A stretch of 64,000 nucleotides of DNA from Haloarcula marismortui ATCC 43049 (GTDB lineage: Archaea; Halobacteriota; Halobacteria; Halobacteriales; Haloarculaceae). The DNA is taken from NCBI RefSeq assembly GCF_000011085.1, contig NC_006396.1, forward strand, positions 3,038,001-3,102,000, written 5' to 3'. The number at the start of each line of letters is the position of its first letter. Within the stretch, counting starts at the first letter, position 1. The position numbers and the translations under genes are program-made. This document shows positions 45,796 through 54,636 of this stretch, piece by piece. The notes under the pieces were generated by a model. That model saw only the letters and a program-made list of their open reading frames with translations, made no database searches and was not told the origin of the DNA.

Positions 45796-46869
45796 ATGCG
45801 GGGGAAACTCGACCTCGGCGAGCAGCCGCTGGTGCTGATATGGGAAGTGACACAGGCCTGCGAACTGGCGTGCAAGCACTGCCGGGCCGACGCCCAGCCT
45901 CGCCGGCATCCCGACGAGCTCTCGACGGCGGAGGGGAAGGCGCTGCTGGATCAAGCCAGCGAGTTCGGCGACGGTCAGCTGGTCGTCCTCTCGGGCGGGG
46001 ACCCGCTGGCTCGCGGGGACCTCCCTGAACTCGTCGAGTATGGTACCGAGCAGGGCCTCCGAATGACACTGACGCCCAGCGGGACGAACTCGATCACGCC
46101 CGAGCGGCTGGCCGAACTCGATGACGCCGGACTTCGGCGGCTGGCCCTGTCCATCGACGGCGGCGACAGCGACGCTCACGACACGTTCCGGGGTGAGTCC
46201 GGGAGCTTTGAGGCGACGATGGCAGCGGCCGAGGCGGCCCGCAACCTCGATATCCCGTTGCAGATCAACACCACCGTCTGCGCCGAGACGGTCGAGCAAC
46301 TGCCGGCGATCCGGGACCTCGTCGCGGACCTCGATGCGGTGCTGTGGTCGGTGTTCTTCCTCGTCCCGGTCGGTCGCGGGCGAGTGCTGACACCGATTGA
46401 CCCCGAGCGAGCCGAGCGCGTGTTGAAGTGGCTCCACGAGGTCAGCGACGAGGCGTCGTTCGGCCTCAAGACGACCGAAGCGCCCCACTACCGACGCGTC
46501 GCGATGGAGCAACAGGACGAGGGAGCCAGCGGGCTCAAACGCCGGATGGGTATTCGTGCTGGCAAGGGGTTCGCCTTCGTGAGCCACACCGGCGAGGTGT
46601 TCCCCTCCGGGTTCCTTCCGAAATCGGCGGGCAGCGTTCGAGAGGAAAGCGTCGTGGACATTTACCGGGACTCACCGCTGTTCCAGCAGCTCAGGGACGA
46701 CGACGCGTTGACGGGCAAATGCGGGGCCTGTCGATACCGGACGGTCTGTGGCGGTAGTCGGTCGCGAGCGTACGCGACGACCGGGGACCCGCTGGCGGCG
46801 GACCCGCTGTGTGACTACCGGCCGGACGGGTTCGAGGGATCGGTTCCTGACCAGCACCCAGCAGATTGA
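45796..46869 (+). CDS. Radical SAM/SPASM maturase paired with the CGCGG peptide
   Basis: 357 residues. The [4Fe-4S] radical SAM motif is CELACKHC (C22, C26, C29; CxxxCxxC), with the SAM-binding SGGDPL (about 65-70). The C-terminal SPASM-like cluster has GKCGACRYRTVCGG (about 310-323) and a later Cys in ADPLCDYRP. It is of the family containing Bacillus BA_1875-like rSAM proteins and heme-biosynthesis relatives (AhbD/NirJ type). It probably modifies the CGCGG segment, for example by forming a thioether, though no product is known. Confidence 0.85.
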   Translation: MRGKLDLGEQPLVLIWEVTQACELACKHCRADAQPRRHPDELSTAEGKALLDQASEFGDGQLVVLSGGDPLARGDLPELVEYGTEQGLRMTLTPSGTNSITPERLAELDDAGLRRLALSIDGGDSDAHDTFRGESGSFEATMAAAEAARNLDIPLQINTTVCAETVEQLPAIRDLVADLDAVLWSVFFLVPVGRGRVLTPIDPERAERVLKWLHEVSDEASFGLKTTEAPHYRRVAMEQQDEGASGLKRRMGIRAGKGFAFVSHTGEVFPSGFLPKSAGSVREESVVDIYRDSPLFQQLRDDDALTGKCGACRYRTVCGGSRSRAYATTGDPLAADPLCDYRPDGFEGSVPDQHPAD

Positions 46870-46934
46870 GGGGATTTTTCACTCCGTGGGAACGCGCCTC
46901 GCCCGTTTTGTAATGTGGTGTCACAGTATCTTAC

Positions 46935-47582
46935 ATGAGCGACTCCGGCATTAGAGTGGAGCTGTCGGTCGACGCCCCGGGGGCCTGTCCGGTGGCGAGC
47001 GTCTCGGATGAGGCGGGCACGGCCGTGACCGATGTCGCCCGAAGCAGCCCAGATGCAGACGGGCAGGTCATCGAAGAGTTCACTGCGACGGGTACTGACG
47101 ACGGGGCAATCGAGGCACGGGAGGACATGGAGAAAGTGTTCGTGACGGGCAACGGGACCCGCTACCAGTTTTCCCGGTCGCGAACTGAGTGCGTCTGCGA
47201 GGCGGTCGAAACGTATGACTGTCCGGTCGCGGATATCCGTGCTGAGGGCGGGCAGCTCCGCCTGACCTTCCACGCGCCTGATGTCGACCGGGTGCGCGCT
47301 ATCGTGACGCGGCTGAAAGAACTGTACGACGGCGTTTCGCTCCGGTCGATGCGGCGGAACGGCGACGTGGACCCGGTGGACTCGATTCTCGTCGACCGAA
47401 GTAAACTCACCGACCGGCAGCAGGAAGTGCTCGAAACCGCCGTCGATATGGGGTACTTCGAATATCCGAAAGGGGCCAACGCCGGCGACGTGGCGACGGA
47501 ACTGGACATCTCCGTCTCGACGTTCGCGGAACACCTTGCCGCCGCCCAGACGAAGCTGCTCGACAGCATTGTCGCGGAGTAG
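46935..47582 (+). CDS. narO: NarO-type HTH-10 regulator with cysteine redox motif
   Basis: 215 residues. N-terminal cysteines C18, C86, C88 and C96 follow the spacing C-X67-C-X-C-X7-C, the same signature (C-Xn-C-X-C-X7-C) reported for Haloferax NarO, which activates denitrification and DMSO respiration genes under low oxygen. The C-terminus has an HTH_10 domain: LTDRQQEVLETAVDMGYFEYPKGANAGDVATELDISVSTFAEHL (about 156-199). The cysteines probably hold a Fe-S or redox-sensitive site. It starts 66 bp after the radical SAM gene with a T-run terminator between, so it may be separately transcribed. Confidence 0.78.
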   Translation: MSDSGIRVELSVDAPGACPVASVSDEAGTAVTDVARSSPDADGQVIEEFTATGTDDGAIEAREDMEKVFVTGNGTRYQFSRSRTECVCEAVETYDCPVADIRAEGGQLRLTFHAPDVDRVRAIVTRLKELYDGVSLRSMRRNGDVDPVDSILVDRSKLTDRQQEVLETAVDMGYFEYPKGANAGDVATELDISVSTFAEHLAAAQTKLLDSIVAE

Positions 47583-47636
47583 GCCCACAGCGCGCTGGCG
47601 GTGATGAACCACCACGAGTCGTGCTCAGGTCCCACC

Positions 47637-47870
47637 TCACTCCGGCCTGATTGTGACGTGCCACTCTTCGTCGGCGACCTGCTCCGCGTCGTACCGGTAT
47701 CCCTTTCTCGTGAGGACGTCGTACAGCGGTACTGGCTCGAAACTGTTCACCAGCCTGAGCGCCTCGCTTTCGCTGACAGAATCGAGGGCGCTCATGATCT
47801 GTTCGAACGGTTCCCCGTCAACGTCCCGAACGTCGAGTTCCTGTACCGCCTCCTGGTGCTCTGTGCTCAT
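47637..47870 (-). CDS. DUF2249 domain protein
   Basis: 77 residues, a single DUF2249 domain: LDVRDVDGEPFEQIMSALDSVSESEALRLVNSFEPVPLYDVLTRKGY and a Trp-containing strand EEWHVTIR. DUF2249 proteins accompany denitrification and heme/NO-related genes in haloarchaea and other prokaryotes. It lies directly after the NarO-like gene in opposite orientation, supporting a shared theme. Confidence 0.85.
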   Translation of the reverse strand: MSTEHQEAVQELDVRDVDGEPFEQIMSALDSVSESEALRLVNSFEPVPLYDVLTRKGYRYDAEQVADEEWHVTIRPE

Positions 47871-47996
47871 ACGTTCGATAACTGTCCCCGTTAGTCAGGC
47901 GCTTGTCCCGAACGTGTTCGTCTCCATGGCGGTACAGTACTCGTGGTGCGAGGCTGCACCACTCGCCACTACCGCGGGGGTACTCCCGGGACCGCG

Positions 47997-48293
47997 CTAC
48001 CGAAGCGTCGTGTAGCTCAGTCCGGCAATTGCGACGAACTGCAACGAGCGAAGGACCAGCACGGCTTGCTGGACGTGTGGGTCGCCAGCGTAGAAGCTCT
48101 GCATCGAGAAGAAGAAGTAGACGGCGATGGCGTTCTCGGCGAGCATCGCGACGGCGAAAGCGATGAGGCCGGCGACGAGCCCCGTCCGGAACGTCGCGTA
48201 GTTACGGACCCAGACGCCCAGCAGCGGGAGCAACAATAGGACGTTAAGCCCGCCAAGGATGGCTGCGGCGGTGATGAGCGGTCCCATCGCCAT
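47997..48293 (-). CDS. Small membrane protein
   Basis: 98 residues from ATG 48293 (MAMGPLITAAA), with about three membrane helices (residues 5-25, 32-55 and 75-95). It precedes nothing recognisable on its strand; an ArsR-like gene lies just 5' (52 bp upstream) and may be co-transcribed with it. An ATG at 48287 is the alternative start. Confidence 0.7.
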   Translation of the reverse strand: MAMGPLITAAAILGGLNVLLLLPLLGVWVRNYATFRTGLVAGLIAFAVAMLAENAIAVYFFFSMQSFYAGDPHVQQAVLVLRSLQFVAIAGLSYTTLR

Positions 48294-48345
48294 CAGCACC
48301 ACCCCTCCTGTTGGCTGGCCGCGGTCCGGATGGTAATTTGTCCCC

Positions 48346-48624
48346 TCATTCGTCCATCTTCTCCACGATTTCCTCGAAAGTGTCGCGGTAGTTGTCGAAC
48401 CGGTCAGTCAGGAAGTAGAGTTTGGCGTACTCCTCGTCGCCGGATTCGACCACGTCGTGGTCCTCTAGCTGTTCCATGTGATGTCTGATCGTCTTGTAGC
48501 CTACGTCGAGTTCGTCGGCGAGTTCGTTTGCGTTCATCGGTCGGTCCGCGAGAGCGTCGATGATACGCGCCCGGTTGGCACCGCCGCGTGTCGCCGTCAG
48601 CAGATACCAGAGCGCTTTCTCCAT
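48346..48624 (-). CDS. ArsR-type winged-helix regulator
   Basis: 92 residues from ATG 48624 (MEKALWYLLTATRGGANR). Winged-helix DNA-binding domain: ARIIDALADRPMNANELADELDVGYKTIRHHMEQLEDHDVV (about 20-60), then a short KLYFLTDRF wing and helix. The frame extends upstream to a GTG (48714), which would add 30 poorly conserved residues. It is 5' of the small membrane protein gene and may control it. Confidence 0.82.
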   Translation of the reverse strand: MEKALWYLLTATRGGANRARIIDALADRPMNANELADELDVGYKTIRHHMEQLEDHDVVESGDEEYAKLYFLTDRFDNYRDTFEEIVEKMDE

Positions 48625-48826
48625 CCCACTGTCCTCCCGGGAACTGTGTCTGCCCGTCGTATAGTCCTGTCTCTCCCCGTCGAACAGCGCGCTGGACTTG
48701 GATTCATATGCCACGATGGGATACCGGAGTCAAGACGGGCGTCGGATAAAGCGTTTCTTCGCACTCTCTTCCGAGACTGTTCCAATTTCGGGGCGACTGT
48801 CCGCGGTTCCATTCGCCTCCAAGCGC

Positions 48827-49948
48827 TCAGCGGAGCGCCGCCGTCGCGTCGGCCATGATGTCGATGGCCTCTTCCAGCGTCTCCATGTCTGTCGCGTAGG
48901 AGATGCGGGCGTAGCCCGCGCCGTGTTCGCCGAAAGCATCGCCAGGGACGACCACGACCCCACGGTCGATAACTTCGTCTACCCAGCCGTCGGGGACCTT
49001 CGGCATCGCGTAGAACGCGCCCTTGGGCGTCGGACAATCCAGTCCCATCTCATTGAGGCCATCCAGCAGCACGTCCCGCCGCTCTTTGAAAGCCTCGCGC
49101 ATCTCCGCGACGGGCTCCTGTGGGCCGGTCAGCGCCGCCTCGGCGGCGTACTGGGCCGGGGCTGACGCACAGGCCTGTGCGTACTGGTGGACCCGCAGCA
49201 TCCGCTCGATGCGGTCCGTCGCCCCGGTGACCCAGCCGAGCCGCCAGCCCGTCATCGAGTACGCCTTCGAGCAGGCGTTGACGATGACGACGTTGCCCGT
49301 CTCGCTGAACTCCGCCGGCGAGCGATGCTCGCCCTCGAACACCTGGTGTTCGTACACCTCGTCAGAGATACACAGCACGTCGTGCTCATCGGCGATGCGG
49401 GCGAACTCCCGCATATCCTCGGGGGACTGGACCGCTCCGGTCGGGTTCGCGGGCGAGTTCACCACGAACGCCGCCGTGTCGTCGGTGATGGCCTCCTCGA
49501 CCGTCTCAGGGGCCATCGTGAGGTCCTCGCGCAGTGGGACAGGTCGCGGCGTCCCGCCGGCGAGGTGGGTCAGCGCGTCGTAGGAGACAAAGCCCGGGTC
49601 CGGGAAGATGACCTCCTGTCCTGCATCGACGTGGGCCTCCAGCGCGATATGCAGCGCCTCGCTCCCGCCCGACGTGGCAATGATGTCTCCGGGGTCGACC
49701 TCAAGGTCGTTATCCCGCTCGTGCTTGGCGGCGATGGCTTCCCGGAGTTCCTCAGTCCCCTTGTTCGACGTGTAAGCATCGACTTTTCCGGCCTGAATTG
49801 CCTCGACAGCCGCTTCGCGCGCGTGCTCCGGCGTCGGGAAGTCCGGCTGGCCGAGGCCGAGGTTGATTGCGTCCTCGCCCGCCGCCTCGAACACTTCGCG
49901 GATGCCCGAGATCGATACCTGCTCTACCCGCCGGGAGAATGCAGTCAT
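48827..49948 (-). CDS. Class I/II aminotransferase
   Basis: 373 residues. PLP aminotransferase, aspartate-aminotransferase-like fold: GQPDFPTP (about 35), the PLP-lysine in NACSKAYSMTGWRLGW (about 230) and the substrate Arg in YARISYA (about 350). It probably transfers amino groups from aspartate or related amino acids to 2-oxoglutarate. Start at 49948 (MTAFSRRVEQ); the upstream extension to 50071 reads into the thiolase-tail remnant. Confidence 0.92.
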   Translation of the reverse strand: MTAFSRRVEQVSISGIREVFEAAGEDAINLGLGQPDFPTPEHAREAAVEAIQAGKVDAYTSNKGTEELREAIAAKHERDNDLEVDPGDIIATSGGSEALHIALEAHVDAGQEVIFPDPGFVSYDALTHLAGGTPRPVPLREDLTMAPETVEEAITDDTAAFVVNSPANPTGAVQSPEDMREFARIADEHDVLCISDEVYEHQVFEGEHRSPAEFSETGNVVIVNACSKAYSMTGWRLGWVTGATDRIERMLRVHQYAQACASAPAQYAAEAALTGPQEPVAEMREAFKERRDVLLDGLNEMGLDCPTPKGAFYAMPKVPDGWVDEVIDRGVVVVPGDAFGEHGAGYARISYATDMETLEEAIDIMADATAALR

Positions 49949-49992
49949 ACTCTCTCTGGGGGCGGCCGGCCCGATAATTCTTCCCGATTTCG

Positions 49993-50040
49993 CTAGCGCA
50001 CCACAGACATCGCAATTGCGCCGCCACCGCCGACGCTCAC
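49993..50040 (-). pseudogene. Duplicated 3' end of the thiolase gene
   Basis: On the minus strand 50040-49993 encodes VSVGGGGAIAMSVVR then stop. The genuine thiolase ends MSVGGGGAIAMSVVR then stop at 50108-50061. The two 48-bp stretches differ by only a few silent or near-silent bases and are offset by 68 bp. The copy is not part of the aminotransferase gene (start 49948) and has no thiolase start. Confidence 0.75.
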
Positions 50041-50060
50041 TCGCCTCGCCGCTGGCGGTC

Positions 50061-51224
<1,164 letters not shown>

Positions 51225-51279
51225 ATGAGTTACATGAACCTAATCCTACAATATTGTTCGCCCGACGATGAACGGCGTC

Positions 51280-51435
51280 CTACTCCTCAGTCGACGTCCG
51301 CAGTTCCTCGATAGCCGTCTCAAGTCGTCTGAGTGTCGCATCAGCGTCGGTGTAGCCTTGCTCGTACTCACCGTAGGCGTCGTCGGCTTCGTTTAGGAAT
51401 GCCTCAACAGCGTCGTGCATCTCGTGGTCGCTCAT
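51280..51435 (-). CDS. Small acidic helical protein, 51 residues
   Basis: 51 codons from ATG 51435 to TAG 51280. The peptide MSDHEMHDAVEAFLNEADDAY... continues as heptad-like helix (ADATLRRLETAIEELRT) and looks like a haloarchaeal small coiled-coil protein. It lies between thiolase and the HTH gene on the same strand, 46 bp 3' of the latter's stop, so it may be co-transcribed. Family unknown. Confidence 0.6.
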   Translation of the reverse strand: MSDHEMHDAVEAFLNEADDAYGEYEQGYTDADATLRRLETAIEELRTSTEE

Positions 51436-51481
51436 GGCTGTCCCGACGGCAGCCGACCGGAAAAGTCCCGCTACTCGCGGG

Positions 51482-52249
51482 TCACTGTGTCACGTCGTAG
51501 TCGACGCTCGCATCGCGGAGTGCGTCGGTCACACGCCCGACGGTGTCCTGTGTCGCGACGACAACAGCATCGAGTCCCCGCGATGCGGCGGCGGCGGCCA
51601 CCTCACCCGCCGCGAAATGTGTTGTCGGTTCGATGTCGGCATCGCGGAGCGCAACGACGGATTCGACGCCCGCGGCGGTAACAATAGGGACATCTGCACA
51701 AGCCGCGGCGATGTCGTCGATGTTCTCGACCGGCCCCGACCGGACCGGCGGGACCTGAATGACGCTGACGTGGCCGGGGTCGAGGTCGATGACGCCCTCG
51801 AAGCCGGTGACGCCGACGACTTCGCCCTCTGCGGCGCTGGTCGTCGTCACGCCCGTCGCGTCGCCGCCGCCGGGGTCGGCGTGCAACAGGCCGTCTGATA
51901 GCGAGAGCGTGACCGTCTCGCCTTCCGCCAGATCCGCCGTGGCGATGGCGGCGTCTTCCTGCACGCTGCCGAGCACGTCGTCGGTGACGTGGTCGGCGAA
52001 CCGGCGGACGTCGGTCGCGGACTGGAACACCCAGTCGACGCCCTCTTTCGTGACGCGATAGCGCGACCGCCCTTCCTTCTCGACGAGGCCGTCGTCGACG
52101 AGTTCACGGATGTACTCGCTGACGGCCTGGCTCGTCACACCGACAGCGTCGGCGATTTCGCCCTGACTCACTGCGGGCTGGCGCTCGGCGATCTCCACGA
52201 GGACCCGAAACCGCGTTGCGGCCCGCTTGTTCTCCAGGACGTCGACCAT
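51482..52249 (-). CDS. MarR-like HTH protein with C-terminal ligand domain
   Basis: 255 residues. N-terminal winged helix: ENKRAATRFRVLVEIAERQPAVSQGEIADAVGVTSQAVSEYIRELVDDGLV (about 6-56), then an alpha/beta C-terminal domain rich in Asp/Gly (about 90-255) with PIVTAAGVESVVALRDADIEP resembling a small-molecule-binding domain. Known in haloarchaea as a conserved transcriptional regulator. Start at ATG 52249 (MVDVLENKR), as the ORF upstream is antisense to the phosphoesterase gene. Confidence 0.78.
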   Translation of the reverse strand: MVDVLENKRAATRFRVLVEIAERQPAVSQGEIADAVGVTSQAVSEYIRELVDDGLVEKEGRSRYRVTKEGVDWVFQSATDVRRFADHVTDDVLGSVQEDAAIATADLAEGETVTLSLSDGLLHADPGGGDATGVTTTSAAEGEVVGVTGFEGVIDLDPGHVSVIQVPPVRSGPVENIDDIAAACADVPIVTAAGVESVVALRDADIEPTTHFAAGEVAAAAASRGLDAVVVATQDTVGRVTDALRDASVDYDVTQ

Positions 52250-52354
52250 ACAGGAATCACGGGAGTCGCAGGTAAAAATACCACCGACACTGTCAGGCCG
52301 AGATATTCGGCTGCAGTCCGGCCACCTGCGATGTGTCTCGTCCCCATGACCGAC

Positions 52355-52361
52355 AATATAA
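52355..52361 (+). promoter_or_regulatory. TATA box of the phosphoesterase gene
   Basis: AATATAA about 30 bp upstream of ATG 52388; supports this start over the upstream ATG at 52346, which lies before the box. Confidence 0.5.
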
Positions 52362-52387
52362 GCCTCCCCGGTGCTGACTGGACGGCG

Positions 52388-53068
52388 ATGACAGCCAGCT
52401 ACGACGACCGGGCGCTCCTGCTCGGGGAGACGCTCGTCGTCGCGGACCTCCACGTCGGCCGGGGCACCGGCGGGAACCTCGAACTCCCGGTCGGGTCCGG
52501 CTCGGACATGGTCCAGCGGTTCCAGTCGCTCGTCGAGCGCCATGACCCAGCGGAGGTCATTATCGCCGGCGACCTCCTCCACTCGTTCCGGACCGTCCCT
52601 CGGTCGGTCGAGAGCACCGTGGCGGGGCTCAAAAGCGCCTGTCAGGCGGTCGGAGCACGCTTGCTCGTGACGCCGGGTAACCACGACACGATGCTCGACA
52701 GCGTGTGGGACGGCCCGACCGAAACGACGTATCGCGTCGGCGAAACCGTCGTCTGTCACGGCCACGAGGCACCCGACGTTGATGCCGAGCGCTACGTCGT
52801 TGGACACGACCATCCCACCATTTCCATCGAGGGTCAGCGCCAACCCTGCTATCTCGTCGGGAGCGGCCAGTACCGCGGCAGCGACGTGGTGATGCTCCCG
52901 TCGTTCAACAGGCTGAACGCCGGCGTGGAGGTCAACGAGATGCGGGCCAGCGACTTTCAGTCCCCGCTCGTTACTGATGCCGACCGATTAGAGCCGGTAG
53001 TCTGGGACGAGAGCGGGCGCGAGACGCTGTCGTTCCCGCCGCTGGGTGAGTTCCGGCGCATGCTATAA
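52388..53068 (+). CDS. Metallophosphoesterase (ICC-like, COG1407 type)
   Basis: 226 residues. Calcineurin-like motifs: VADLHVGR (about 20-27), AGDLLHSF (about 60-67), PGNHDTM (about 97-103) and CHGHEAP/VGHDHPT near 125-145, giving all expected metal ligands. Archaeal members of this group are linked to DNA repair helicases but their function is unsettled. Start at ATG 52388, chosen by the TATA position (52355); an in-frame ATG at 52346 would add 14 residues. Confidence 0.85.
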   Translation: MTASYDDRALLLGETLVVADLHVGRGTGGNLELPVGSGSDMVQRFQSLVERHDPAEVIIAGDLLHSFRTVPRSVESTVAGLKSACQAVGARLLVTPGNHDTMLDSVWDGPTETTYRVGETVVCHGHEAPDVDAERYVVGHDHPTISIEGQRQPCYLVGSGQYRGSDVVMLPSFNRLNAGVEVNEMRASDFQSPLVTDADRLEPVVWDESGRETLSFPPLGEFRRML

Positions 53069-53105
53069 CGGTAAGTATTTGACCCGCGACGGTGGACGCT
53101 GGAAT

Positions 53106-53261
53106 ATGGTTCAGACAGAAATCGCGCTGGGTCTCATCGCGATTACGCTGCTCTCGCTACTGCTGCTGTACTTCGCGACGATAAAGTACGTCTCTGAAGT
53201 CCTCGAAGGAGAGGGGCACGAACAAGAGGGAAACACGAATAGCGGCGGTCCGGCCGCATAG
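53106..53261 (+). CDS. Small single-pass membrane protein, 51 residues
   Basis: 51 residues: N-terminal membrane helix (about 6-27), then an acidic tail (EVLEGEGHEQEGNTNSGGPAA). A TATA-like AAGTATTTG sits about 30 bp upstream. Small membrane proteins of this shape often accompany enzyme complexes, but none is adjacent. Confidence 0.68.
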   Translation: MVQTEIALGLIAITLLSLLLLYFATIKYVSEVLEGEGHEQEGNTNSGGPAA

Positions 53262-53299
53262 GCCGCCGGCCCTCTTTTGCAGTCGTATCGGCGTTTCTC

Positions 53300-54553
53300 T
53301 TATCGAAGCAGATCGGCGGCGACCTTGCCGCTTTCCAGCGCACCCTGTATCGCCGACCAGCGGGTGTAGTCGCCCGCCAGGACGGCGTTGCCCTCTGGCG
53401 CTGTCGGGTCCGGGAGCGCGTCCCGATACCCCGGCGGCTGAGCGAACTGTGAGAGCGGGACGCGGTCGGTCCGGAGCAGTTCCAGCGCCTCGAAGCTCGC
53501 GTTCGGATACCACGACTGCAGCGCCGCCCGGACTTCAGCGGCCAGTTCCGCGTCGTCTTCTTCCGGCGTTCCGAGGAATGTGGCGCTGTATAGCTCCATC
53601 CCAGCGGGCGCGTACTCGCTGGCGACCGCCGACAGCGGCGCGACGGTGTTCGGTCGGTCGTCCGTCGCGTTGAGGATGATGCGCTGTCCGGTGGCCGGAG
53701 CGCGGTTCGTCGGGAGTGCGAAGTACTGGGTGACACAGCCGACGGGCTCGGTCGGAATCGCATCGATATCCGTCAGCTCCGCCGCCGTCTGCGGGTCCGT
53801 CGCGACGACGGCACTTTCGGCCGTCACTGTTTCGCGGCCTACCTCGGCAGTAACCTCTCCCTCGTGGGTCTCCAGCTCTGTCACGGGCGCGTCGGTTTCG
53901 ATGGTCGCGCCCGCCGAGCGAGCGCGGTCGGCGAGCTGTCGCGGCATCGCCTGCATCCCGTCGGCGGGGACGAATATCTCGCCTTCGCTCAGCATCTTGT
54001 AGGTGTACTCGAAGATGCTGCTATCCGTGCCCAGTGAGCGGTCGAGCGTGATGCCGCCATAAAAGGGTGCGGCGAACCGCTCGACGAACCGCTTTGAAAA
54101 TCCGTAGTCAGCGAGGTATTCCCGGATGGTCGTTCCGCCCCGAGAGAGCAATTCGACCGGTTCGACGCCGGCCAGTTCGCGCTGGAGCCGGAACAGCCGG
54201 AGCTTGTCGGCTGTGCGCACGTCGGTATTGAGCAGCGTCTGCGGTGCGGCGGAGGGATTCCGGAGCGGGTCCGACAGCACCGAGCGGTGGTTCGGGCTAG
54301 CGATAGTGGCCCCCGGCGTGAACGTCCGCGGAGCCAGCGCCTCGATGTCGAGTTCCCGCTTCGCCGCGGGATAGGCGGTGAACATGACCTGAAACCCACG
54401 GTCGAACGTGTAGCCGTCCTCGTGAACTGTCCGGACGCGACCGCCCACGTCCGAGCGCTGCTCGAACACTGTCACGTCCCGACCCGACTCCGCCAGGTGG
54501 CGGGCGGCGACCAGCCCGGCGAGTCCCCCGCCGGCGACGACGACATCTGTCAT
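53300..54553 (-). CDS. FAD-dependent amine oxidoreductase (protoporphyrinogen-oxidase-like)
   Basis: 417 residues. Dinucleotide-binding GGGLAGLVAARHLAESG (about 7-23), the second GRVRTVHEDGYTFDRGFQ signature of amine oxidase/PpoX-like proteins, and a C-terminal GDYTRWSAIQGALESGKVAADLL motif typical of flavin-binding NAD(P)/FAD oxidases. Possibly carotenoid or amine oxidation. Start at 54553 (MTDVVVAGGG). Confidence 0.87.
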   Translation of the reverse strand: MTDVVVAGGGLAGLVAARHLAESGRDVTVFEQRSDVGGRVRTVHEDGYTFDRGFQVMFTAYPAAKRELDIEALAPRTFTPGATIASPNHRSVLSDPLRNPSAAPQTLLNTDVRTADKLRLFRLQRELAGVEPVELLSRGGTTIREYLADYGFSKRFVERFAAPFYGGITLDRSLGTDSSIFEYTYKMLSEGEIFVPADGMQAMPRQLADRARSAGATIETDAPVTELETHEGEVTAEVGRETVTAESAVVATDPQTAAELTDIDAIPTEPVGCVTQYFALPTNRAPATGQRIILNATDDRPNTVAPLSAVASEYAPAGMELYSATFLGTPEEDDAELAAEVRAALQSWYPNASFEALELLRTDRVPLSQFAQPPGYRDALPDPTAPEGNAVLAGDYTRWSAIQGALESGKVAADLLR

Positions 54554-54636
54554 ACTCTCCAATTCGAGCGCCCGGGACAAGAGGGTGCTGAAGCGGGACC
54601 GGACCACACTTGGTTGTCCCGTCCACAGAGAAAGAC

